Shown in pieces: positions 24,947-30,939 of a stretch of 41,088 nt of DNA (position 1 is the first letter of the stretch; the number at the start of each line of letters is the position of its first letter). The notes below the pieces were generated by a model, which did no database searches, had not been told where the DNA came from, and saw nothing but the letters and a program-made list of their open reading frames with translations. The DNA comes from an uncultured Bacteroides sp. (GTDB lineage Bacteria > Bacteroidota > Bacteroidia > Bacteroidales > Bacteroidaceae): the NCBI GenBank assembly GCA_900546645.1, contig URDR01000019.1, positions 1-41,088 of the forward strand, read 5' to 3'. Made by a program: the position numbers and the translations under genes.

Positions 24947-26104
24947 TTACTGCTTAGTATAGACTTCCGTATGTCCATCTTCATAAGTCAGTTTCATTTC
25001 GTTGTCAACTATCTCATAGTGGTAGGTTTCAAGCGAATCGTCTCCAAAATCAATGATAACCTCATTTCCATTCACAGTATAAGCGAATGTATCTGCATTG
25101 GAAGTGTTGTCATATATATCTACGGATTCCCAATTTCCTGTATTGTCGCCATTGAAAGTAATAATTTCTTTATTTCCTGCTTCTGTTGTATAAAGCCATT
25201 TTCCAGTTAGTGGAGAAGCATTTGGATTTTCAGATATAACACCATTGTCTATATTTAAATAGAATGTATAATCTTTTTGTTCTCCGCTATAGTATAAGAG
25301 ATGTAAGTTGTACTTCCATATATTAGTGGAACTGTCAAGCAAGGTATATTCTTTTTGGGCATCAGTAAGGACTTCAAATGGAAGTTTATATTCTGTATTC
25401 CAAACCGTTTGCCCTGACTTATAATTATTTCTTGAAGCAAGGATATATTGTGGCTTATAGCTATAATTTATAGAAACACCAATAGCTTCCTCATAAGAAA
25501 TAGGTACACCTCCAATAGTTCCATTAGGATATGTACTCACATATAGTGTGTCACCCATGTCATTATAGCAACAATTCCCTACAATTATTGATTCTTTGTA
25601 CCAATCAGTAATGTATGCACGATAGTCGTTTTTTATTTCTTTAAGTGTTCCTGCTGCTGTTTTGAATAAGATATTATCTTCATTGTATGATTCGCCATTG
25701 TAACTGATGCTCGCAACAAACATATTATTCTTGACGCAAACTCCATAGGTAGTAATGCTTGATATTTCAATATCCTTATATTCTCCATATCCTATATGAA
25801 CAGTGCGTTTTCTGTCAAAAGTTTTGCTGTCAGTCCATTCCCAGAGTTTTTCTTTAGTAGTTCTATCATAAGTACTAATCCATAGACAATTATTCTTTAA
25901 GCCTGAGAAATAGTTTTCATTTCCCCAATGGAAAGAACCATAGCATTCATAATCTCTGAGATTGAGTCCATAAGTGGAAAATGAATCCCCATCAGTGAAC
26001 ATTATTTCTGGTTGAACGGCTTCTAGTTCATCATCCCCACAGGAACTAAATCCTGCGCATAAAGCAACTAATAAGGAGGTCACTAATAATCTAATTGTTT
26101 TCAT
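24947..26104 (-). CDS. surface-type lipoprotein with C-terminal lipocalin-like domain
   Basis: 385 residues. A lipoprotein signal peptide ends before Cys22 (CAGFSSC), and GDDE follows the Cys, an acidic signal of the kind that sends Bacteroides lipoproteins to the cell surface. Residues about 30-290 are rich in Tyr, Asn, Gly and beta-type sequence without a recognised family. The last about 90 residues (LTGKWLYTTEAGNKEIITFNGDNTG ... KLTYEDGHTEVYTK) resemble the lipocalin-like domains (DUF-type) common on Bacteroides lipoproteins. It is the second gene of a two-gene operon, 6 bases after the unknown gene, inside the tRNA-Pro element. Function unknown; AT content is higher than in the flanking chromosome. 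Confidence 0.75.
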   Translation of the reverse strand: MKTIRLLVTSLLVALCAGFSSCGDDELEAVQPEIMFTDGDSFSTYGLNLRDYECYGSFHWGNENYFSGLKNNCLWISTYDRTTKEKLWEWTDSKTFDRKRTVHIGYGEYKDIEISSITTYGVCVKNNMFVASISYNGESYNEDNILFKTAAGTLKEIKNDYRAYITDWYKESIIVGNCCYNDMGDTLYVSTYPNGTIGGVPISYEEAIGVSINYSYKPQYILASRNNYKSGQTVWNTEYKLPFEVLTDAQKEYTLLDSSTNIWKYNLHLLYYSGEQKDYTFYLNIDNGVISENPNASPLTGKWLYTTEAGNKEIITFNGDNTGNWESVDIYDNTSNADTFAYTVNGNEVIIDFGDDSLETYHYEIVDNEMKLTYEDGHTEVYTKQ

Positions 26105-26110
26105 TGTTGT

Positions 26111-26866
26111 TTATTTTAGTTTGATTATAATGTGTAATCCCAGTCCAACATTTGCATTATATCTGATGTCTAAACTATTTGCAGAAAATCCCTCAAATAG
26201 TGCATCAAGTACGATTTTTGTTCCTGTCTTAAACCATTGATTGACAAACATTGTGGTATATGGATTATTAGGAGTATTCCACTCTATCCCTCCAACATAT
26301 CTCATGAATAAATCTTCAATCCAAATATCAAATTCATTAGTTTGTTCATTGAAATATAAATATGAGTTATCCAGCCCTTTACTTAAAGTAATGCGTAGGT
26401 TCTCTACATCAAACCAAATGTTTGTGTCATTACGAAATAGTTTTAATGCTCGAATCGTCATAATTCTAAGTACTTCTTCTGGCATTAAAGGTAAGGGACA
26501 AAGAGGGAATGGTCTATCTTTATCTATTTTACGATAGGTTTTTGCTTCTCGTTCCATATAGATAATTTCCTTGGCTTCATCGTCTGGAACATATCTAAAG
26601 ATTAAAATATTTTCCAGAAAACATATTGAGTTAAGTGATTGAACTTGCCAATCTTTTAGTGGACTATTATAAACGTCCATATCAATATTAGACAATATTT
26701 CATTAATGTTGATGTCATCAGTTCTAAATCCAGCTTCATTAAAAGCCAAAATCCAATCGCTGTTATCGTTATAGGTGGACTTATTAGATTCTTTTATTAA
26801 TAATGACAGCAGTTTAAGGATGGAGATTCTATCCTCTCTATCTAAGACTTGAAATAGCTCTTTCAT
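26111..26866 (-). CDS. unknown soluble protein, element cargo
   Basis: About 251 residues starting MKELFQVLDREDRISILKLL; acidic N-terminal helical region followed by a mixed segment with many Trp, Asn and Ile, ending LGLHIIIKLK. There is no signal peptide, membrane segment or family that I recognise. The open frame extends upstream to 27046, but that part runs through a strong hairpin (26920-27000) and reads as non-coding, so ATG 26866 is preferred. It shares an operon with the lipoprotein gene (6-base gap), suggesting joint function. A role in defence, surface interaction or regulation cannot be told apart from sequence. Confidence 0.6.
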   Translation of the reverse strand: MKELFQVLDREDRISILKLLSLLIKESNKSTYNDNSDWILAFNEAGFRTDDININEILSNIDMDVYNSPLKDWQVQSLNSICFLENILIFRYVPDDEAKEIIYMEREAKTYRKIDKDRPFPLCPLPLMPEEVLRIMTIRALKLFRNDTNIWFDVENLRITLSKGLDNSYLYFNEQTNEFDIWIEDLFMRYVGGIEWNTPNNPYTTMFVNQWFKTGTKIVLDALFEGFSANSLDIRYNANVGLGLHIIIKLK

Positions 26867-26907
26867 TGCAATAAATATTATGCGCTCACCTGTCCCCTTG
26901 AATAAGC

Positions 26908-27000
26908 AATAAATAAAAAGGTGTGGGAACACTATTTGTTTTACCCTATTCTCTGGCTTCTCGCATTGCCTTGGCATGGATAAAACAATAGCCCCACACC
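26908..27000 (-). promoter_or_regulatory. structured leader with attenuator-like hairpin
   Basis: On the minus strand GGTGTGGGGCTATTGTTTTATCC (split here as arm 26978-27000) pairs with arm 26920-26946, giving an imperfect stem of more than 20 pairs with eight GC-rich pairs at its base (GGTGTGGG/CCCACACC), followed by TTTTTATTTATT. The loop is 31 bases and contains a second small GGC/GCC stem. It lies about 54 bp before the start of the unknown gene, the position of a transcription attenuator or structured 5' leader. Confidence 0.6.
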
Positions 27001-27263
27001 AAACGGTATATAGAAACCTTACAAACATAAGGTAGGTATATATCAAGTGTGGGTGCTATTGCTATCATCTTCATGCCATTTCAAATTTTGCGAGAATTTG
27101 AGAATAGAAGATAATTTCAATAACACCTTTCGTTAATTATGTCCTTTCAGCTTGCTAACACTATAACTCACTGAAATTGTTGCAAATTTAGCGAAAGGTT
27201 TTAAATAAGTCTATACGATGTAGGGATAAATAGTAAATCTTCTGCTATCAAACACAATATCTA

Positions 27264-27324
27264 AGGTAGGACAAACTTTGATTGGGGTATATAAAGCTAA
27301 CCTTGTTTTTGATTTGTCCTACCT
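27264..27324. repeat. 12-bp inverted repeat
   Basis: AGGTAGGACAAA at 27264-27275 and its exact complement TTTGTCCTACCT at 27313-27324, 37 bases apart. No T-run follows on either strand, so it is not an obvious terminator; it may be a protein binding site or the scar of another insertion. Confidence 0.6.
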
Positions 27325-27341
27325 ATAGAAATGAATGGAAA

Positions 27342-27369
27342 AAGGACAACTAACTTAATAGCTGTCCTT
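27342..27369 (-). terminator. terminator of yefM-yoeB
   Basis: Minus-strand AAGGACA (27363-27369) pairs with TGTCCTT (27342-27348) around a 14-base loop and is followed by Ts; 36 bp after the yoeB stop. Confidence 0.65.
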
Positions 27370-27405
27370 CCTTCGATATTAGTAAACTAATAATGTGACG
27401 ATTTG

Positions 27406-27681
27406 TTATTTCTTGGAATAATGGTATCTCATAGAGAATATATAAACCTCTATTATGTCATCATGCACGGAGTAAACGATTCTATGCTCTGCATTGATTC
27501 TTCTTGACCATTTTCCTGCCAGTTCATATTTAAGCGGTTCTGGTTTTCCTATTCCTGTGTATGGGTGTACGGCAATATCTTCCAATAAAGTTTTGATTTT
27601 ATTCAATATTGCTTTGTTCCCACTTTGGGTAAAGTATAGGTATTCTTTTCTAGCCTGTTCTGATAATGTTATTCTGTACAT
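27406..27681 (-). CDS. yoeB: YoeB-family mRNA interferase toxin
   Basis: 91 residues of the RelE/YoeB superfamily, a ribosome-dependent mRNA endonuclease neutralised by YefM. The active-site residues known from E. coli YoeB are conserved in order: Glu48 in GKPEPLK, Arg67 in AEHRIVY, and His87-Tyr88 near the C-terminus in MRYHYSKK. The gene overlaps yefM by 13 bases, typical of coupled antitoxin-toxin operons. It lies inside the tRNA-Pro element, where it could stabilise the element, and looks intact. Confidence 0.93.
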   Translation of the reverse strand: MYRITLSEQARKEYLYFTQSGNKAILNKIKTLLEDIAVHPYTGIGKPEPLKYELAGKWSRRINAEHRIVYSVHDDIIEVYIFSMRYHYSKK

Positions 27682-27959
27682 GCTACCCGTTTTAAGAAGT
27701 CCTCTATGCTTTCACCTTCATTCTGGGATATAGAATTACCGTTCTTAATATCCTCTTCACCTTTATGTATTGCTTCCATTGTATCGGGTGACGACATGAT
27801 GTATTCTGTTTCCTTTAGAGAATTGTATTCATCCAGAGAAATCATTACTACTCCTTTGCCATTCCCACGATTGACAACTACGGTATCATAATCGTCAATG
27901 ACCGCATCAATGTAGCTTTTCAAGTTGGCTCTTAAATCTGTGTAATTGGCTGTTCTCAT
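27669..27959 (-). CDS. yefM: YefM-family antitoxin
   Basis: 96 residues: N-terminal Phd/YefM DNA-binding fold (MRTANYTDLRANLKSYIDAV, VVVNRGNGKGVVMISLDEYNSLKETEYIM) and a C-terminal acidic toxin-binding tail. ATG 27959 is preferred over the in-frame ATG at 27983 because AGGAGG sits 4 bases before it, a strong ribosome site by Bacteroides standards, and the promoter -7 element ends at 27981. YefM with YoeB normally represses its own operon. Confidence 0.92.
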   Translation of the reverse strand: MRTANYTDLRANLKSYIDAVIDDYDTVVVNRGNGKGVVMISLDEYNSLKETEYIMSSPDTMEAIHKGEEDIKNGNSISQNEGESIEDFLKRVACTE

Positions 27960-27980
27960 AAATCCTCCTTTGTTATAATG

Positions 27981-28012
27981 CAAAGATATGTACTTATTTG
28001 CGTACTTACAAA
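27981..28012 (-). promoter_or_regulatory. yefM-yoeB promoter with operator-like GTAC sites
   Basis: Minus-strand -33 TTTG (28009-28012) and -7 TATCTTTG (27981-27988) with a 20-base spacer, a perfect consensus. Inside the spacer the tetramer GTAC occurs twice (27990-27993 and 28002-28005), 12 bases apart, each within AAGTAC. E. coli YefM-YoeB binds TGTACA-type sites over its promoter, so these may be the operator. Confidence 0.75.
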
Positions 28013-28040
28013 TATAAACGGTTAATTATTGGATATTTAA

Positions 28041-28071
28041 GAAAAGGACACCCATGAAGAATGCCCTTTTC
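28041..28071 (-). terminator. terminator after the integrase remnant
   Basis: Minus-strand GAAAAGGGCA (28062-28071) pairs with TGTCCTTTTC (28041-28050) with one mismatch; a short T-run follows. It lies 23 bp after the stop (28094-28096) of the out-of-frame tail, suggesting that stop was the original gene end. Confidence 0.6.
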
Positions 28072-28093
28072 TCTCTCAATCAATAAAGCTCAT

Positions 28094-28304
28094 TTAATCA
28101 ATGAACCATTTATATCTTTCATCACCATGTAAAGCTGAATTAATTCCTAAAGCCATTTCTGTAGCATTAAGAGAACGGTCTAAGAATGAATCAATATACA
28201 TGGAAGTGTTGCCTAACTGCTGCATAAGATAAATATGTTTGGCAGGATTGTAGTTACTGAAAAGTTCCAATGCTGCACGATAGTAAGTTGTCTGAGTTTA
28301 CTTT
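28094..28304 (-). pseudogene. out-of-frame gene remnant downstream of the integrase
   Basis: In the +2 frame relative to the integrase remnant the sequence is open from about 28304 to a stop at 28094-28096, reading TQTTYYRAALELFSNYNP, AKHIYLMQQLGNTSMYIDSF and onward to ERYKWFID. It is protein-like in composition and ends just before a terminator, but has no start codon of its own and I do not recognise it. It is probably the 3' end of another gene fused to the integrase by a deletion. Confidence 0.5.
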
Positions 28305-29004
28305 GACCTGTACAATTTGCGTTTATAATTCTCAGAATATCATTCTTGGATAAAGCTCTTTTAATAGTTTTGGTATTGAAGTGGCTTAGCTTGTACTCAA
28401 TAAACGGGTTCTTTTCACGTGCCACTATCTTTGCTTCTATGGCTTTGTTATATGCAGCTCGTAAAGTACGGAATTGATAGCTTAGAGCTGTGTCTCTGTT
28501 CCCCTTACTTCGCATCCAGTCCTCAAACTTCTTACAGAAGGAAACGTCTATGTGGCTGAAAGTATAATTCAGCTTTTTGCCTTTATTGAAATTGCGTAAA
28601 GTATTGTATGAGTTTAAGTAAGCATGGCTATTGCCAATTCTACCTTTCTGCTTTAAATCTTCTATTAGTGATAGGTAGAACTCTTCAACCGTTTTTGCTT
28701 TGATTGAATTTTTCTGTTCATTGATAAGGGAAGATGCTGTAAATTCCTCCTTTTTGAGTTCTTTATCAAGCACCTTGGACTGATATTCCATTTCAGTTTT
28801 CAGAATGATTTGCTTGATTTGATTCCTATTGGGACAATTTGTTCTTGGTTGGTTCTTACTAAAGTCCCAGTGTTGAGGATTAACGGATATGCCTAAACTT
28901 TTCACTGTACGTTTTCCATCTTTGGCGATTCTTACCATTAATGGCGACTCTCCGTTTGCAAGCACTTTATGCTTGTAGCAAATAATAGAGATTGCAGCTT
29001 TCAT
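28213..29004 (-). pseudogene. tyrosine integrase remnant, catalytic domain lost
   Basis: The frame encodes 263 residues. Residues about 1-95 are the arm-type DNA-binding region of Bacteroides integrases (AAISIICYKHKVLANGESPLMVRIAKDGKR, LGISVNPQHWDFSKN) and about 100-205 the core-binding SAM-like domain (EEFYLSLIEDLKQKGRIGNSHAYLNSYNTL split in place, FEDWMRSKGNRDTALSYQFRTLRAAYNKAI). After INANCTGQSKLRQ the expected catalytic domain with Arg, His-x-x-Arg and Tyr is missing; the frame runs into unrelated sequence and stops at 28213. Complete relatives have about 400 residues. The start codon is 131 bp from the tRNA, the normal place for an integrase of a tRNA-inserted element. It should be inactive. 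Confidence 0.82.
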
Positions 29005-29012
29005 AAAAAATA

Positions 29013-29059
29013 CGGTTGACTTCTTGGTTGACTTTTCGCGTCAACCAAGAAGTCAACCG
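29013..29059. repeat. 20-bp perfect palindrome upstream of the integrase
   Basis: 29013-29032 and 29040-29059 are exact inverse complements around a 7-base loop (TTTTCGC). Each arm contains GGTTGAC twice, 12 bases apart, so the heptamer appears four times in 47 bp. It sits between the integrase start (29004) and the att repeat. It may be the operator of the integrase or a cluster of arm-type or excisionase binding sites. Confidence 0.85.
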
Positions 29060-29074
29060 CTATAGCTATATGGG

Positions 29075-29190
29075 ACTATATAAAAACAAAAAAGCATCGA
29101 CAATCATCAGATTATCAATGCTTCATTTACTCAGTCGGGGTGACTGGATTCGAACCAGCGACCACACGCCCCCCAGACGCGTACTCTAAC
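29075..29190. repeat. right direct repeat of the tRNA-Pro element (proximal att)
   Basis: 116 bases that match 24635-24747 with a few differences. They comprise the tRNA-Pro 3' part and its terminator. Here the repeat continues without break into the 5' part of the tRNA, so integration restored a complete gene at this end. Confidence 0.88.
29092..29123 (-). terminator. tRNA-Pro terminator
   Basis: On the minus strand a 14-bp stem with two G-U pairs (29110-29123 with 29092-29105) and a 4-base loop is followed by TTTTTTG. It starts 12 bases after the tRNA and is duplicated in the left repeat. Confidence 0.85.
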
Positions 29191-29209
29191 CGGGCTGAGC
29201 TACACCCCG
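29135..29209 (-). tRNA. tRNA-Pro (anticodon GGG)
   Basis: 75 bases folding into a standard cloverleaf: acceptor CGGGGTG/CACCCCG, D stem GCTC/GAGT, anticodon stem CGCGT/GCGTG with loop CTGGGGG (anticodon GGG after U33), T stem GCTGG/CCAGT with loop TTCGAAT, discriminator A. CCA is not encoded. It has its own promoter and terminator, and its 3' half is the integration target of the neighbouring element. Confidence 0.95.
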
Positions 29210-29220
29210 AATTGCGAGTG

Positions 29221-29251
29221 CAAAGGTAGTGCTTTATTTTTAATTCGCAAG
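29221..29251 (-). promoter_or_regulatory. tRNA-Pro promoter
   Basis: Minus-strand -7 TACCTTTG (29221-29228) lies 11 bases before the tRNA 5' end; a near-consensus -33 CTTG (29248-29251) is 19 bases upstream. Confidence 0.7.
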
Positions 29252-29286
29252 CGTTTTGCCGTTATTTTTCAAAAAATATCATTTTT

Positions 29287-30348
29287 TCAGCCCATGGTTT
29301 CGCTGTAGAAGTCGAGCATGCCGTTCACTTCTTCCTGCGAAGCGGTCTGATCCAGACAGATAGCACCTATTTCACTCAAAAGTGTAAAGTTAATTACACC
29401 GGCTGCTGCATTCTTCTTATCGTGCTTCATGAATTCATAGAGACAATCATAATCTTTACAGGTAAATGAAAGTCTGCCATAATTCTCCTTGATAAACTGG
29501 ATGGTCTGACGCATCTTTTCGCTCGGGAAGCCTGTCTTCAGATGAGAGAAGTACAATTCACACACCAGTCCCCAAGCCACAGCGTAACCATGAAGCACCG
29601 GACGCTCCTTCTGCAATGCAAAGCTCTCGAATGCATGTCCCACGGTGTGACCCAAGTTCAAGGCCTTGCGAAGTCCTTTTTCTAAAGGGTCTTGCTTTAC
29701 AACTTCTTCTTTCACCATGACCGACTTTCCTACCAGCTGCTGCAAGCGTTCGTAGTCGATGTGGTCCAAGTCGAAAGTCAAAAGTTCACTCCAATGCGCT
29801 ACGTTGCTAATCAGCCCATGCTTCAGCATTTCCGCATAACCCGACAAAATATTAAAGTGATCCAAGCTTCTCAGAAAGTTGCAATCTATTAATACCGAAG
29901 ACGCCGGAGCGAAAGCACCGATTTCATTCTTCAAACCGTTGAAATTAATTCCGGTTTTTCCACCGACAGCTGCATCCACCATCGACAATAGCGTGGTAGG
30001 TATATTGATATAAGCTATTCCCCGCTTGAAAGTTGCCGCGGCAAAACCTCCCAAGTCGGTCACCATGCCTCCTCCCAGATTAATCAGCAACGAGTGGCGG
30101 GTAGCTCCTTGTTCGCTCAACTGCTTCCATACATAAGCCAGCGTTTCAATGTTTTTATGAACATCCTCTGCACCGATACACAGCTGTACAGCTCCTTCCA
30201 TAAAAGAAAGATGCGCAATCCGGGGAAAACACAACTCCCGTGTGTGTTCGTCGGTTAATACAAACAGTTTATCGTATGAATGTTTTAAAACGGCCTGCGT
30301 CAAGTCCGATTCCAGGTTTCGGCAGATGATTACTTCTTGTTTGCTCAT
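29287..30348 (-). CDS. aroB: 3-dehydroquinate synthase
   Basis: 353 residues, normal length. AroB converts DAHP to 3-dehydroquinate, step two of the shikimate pathway, using NAD and a divalent metal. NAD-binding NLGGGMVTDLGGFAAATFKRG, PTTLLSMVDAAVGGKTGINF, and the metal ligands in LRKALNLGHTVGHAFE and LHGYAVAWGL are all present. The tRNA-Pro promoter begins 35 bp after its stop codon, so the tRNA is separately transcribed. Confidence 0.96.
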   Translation of the reverse strand: MSKQEVIICRNLESDLTQAVLKHSYDKLFVLTDEHTRELCFPRIAHLSFMEGAVQLCIGAEDVHKNIETLAYVWKQLSEQGATRHSLLINLGGGMVTDLGGFAAATFKRGIAYINIPTTLLSMVDAAVGGKTGINFNGLKNEIGAFAPASSVLIDCNFLRSLDHFNILSGYAEMLKHGLISNVAHWSELLTFDLDHIDYERLQQLVGKSVMVKEEVVKQDPLEKGLRKALNLGHTVGHAFESFALQKERPVLHGYAVAWGLVCELYFSHLKTGFPSEKMRQTIQFIKENYGRLSFTCKDYDCLYEFMKHDKKNAAAGVINFTLLSEIGAICLDQTASQEEVNGMLDFYSETMG

Positions 30349-30367
30349 AAGATTATCATTTTGTATG

Positions 30368-30375
30368 CAAAAATA
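30368..30375 (-). promoter_or_regulatory. -7 element for aroB
   Basis: TATTTTTG on the minus strand, 19 bases before the aroB ATG. No good -33 element is seen. Confidence 0.45.
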
Positions 30376-30415
30376 AAAAAAGTCAGAACAACTCGGATAA
30401 ACGTTTACAATTAAT

Positions 30416-30423
30416 TAATTTTG
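30416..30423 (+). promoter_or_regulatory. -7 element for the small membrane protein gene
   Basis: TAATTTTG on the plus strand, 28 bases before ATG 30452; -33 is not recognisable. Confidence 0.4.
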
Positions 30424-30451
30424 CCCGCTATTAATAAAACAAATAAAAACC

Positions 30452-30859
30452 ATGAAAGGACTATTTCCACACGTATGCAAGCCCATAGGCTATGCTTTAT
30501 TAATTTTATCAGTGTTCATTCCTTTATTATTATCCATGTTTGGATTGGTACACGATAAAAGTTTGCTGCTCATCAAACTGGGAATGAAACTCTCTATCTG
30601 GGTTTCTCTGTTTATGATTTTTCTTTCACGCACTAAAGACGAGAGTGAAGAAACAGCTAATTTCCGCTCTAAGGCTATGAAGTTTGCACTTTATTTTTGG
30701 GGAATCTGTTATGTGTTTTTGCTCATCAAAGCATTTTTCGACGGGAACATCAATCTGGCAGACAATTCCATCGGTATCATTTATATGGTTTTAAATGTTC
30801 TCTGTTTTGAATTTTTGCTCCAGAAAGCTCGCATCGAAAAGACATTTAAAAGAAAATGA
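30452..30859 (+). CDS. small four-helix membrane protein, unknown
   Basis: 135 residues with four predicted membrane segments (about 10-32, 41-60, 76-95 and 105-123) and a basic C-terminus (KARIEKTFKRK), which suggests that the tail is cytosolic. No conserved catalytic motif is visible and no family is recognised. It is divergent from aroB and followed after 80 bp by the large barrel gene, which has its own upstream region. Confidence 0.75.
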   Translation: MKGLFPHVCKPIGYALLILSVFIPLLLSMFGLVHDKSLLLIKLGMKLSIWVSLFMIFLSRTKDESEETANFRSKAMKFALYFWGICYVFLLIKAFFDGNINLADNSIGIIYMVLNVLCFEFLLQKARIEKTFKRK

Positions 30860-30939
30860 TTAAAATCTGTTTATCAGATTAAACCTTTGCACATAAACAC
30901 AATCATATAGGCATCATTATATCAAAATAGAGCAAAAGA

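Larger units (their letters stand above)
27001..27405. other. long untranslated region before the cargo genes
   Basis: About 400 bp with no credible gene between the cargo leader and yoeB. It includes a possible -7 TAAATTTG on the minus strand (near 27183-27190), an inverted repeat ACCTTTCG/CGAAAGGT (about 27125-27132 with 27192-27199), the 12-bp inverted repeat at 27264-27324 and the yoeB terminator. It likely holds the promoter and 5' leader of the cargo operon. Confidence 0.45.
24635..29190. mobile_element. decayed integrative element at tRNA-Pro(GGG)
   Basis: About 4.4 kb between two imperfect direct repeats. One end regenerates an intact tRNA-Pro (29135-29209); the other carries only its 3' part. 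Contents from right to left: palindrome, integrase remnant, yefM-yoeB, structured leader, unknown gene and lipoprotein gene, then a terminator. The interior is visibly more AT-rich than the flanks. No relaxase, transfer or replication genes are recognisable and the integrase lacks its catalytic domain, so it is probably a fixed remnant of a larger genomic island or mobilisable element. Confidence 0.82.

Noticed and set aside
26867..27046. N-terminal extension of the unknown cargo protein
   Set aside because: This segment overlaps the strong hairpin at 26920-27000; its peptide does not look like a folded domain. ATG 26866 is a better start. A translated leader remains possible.
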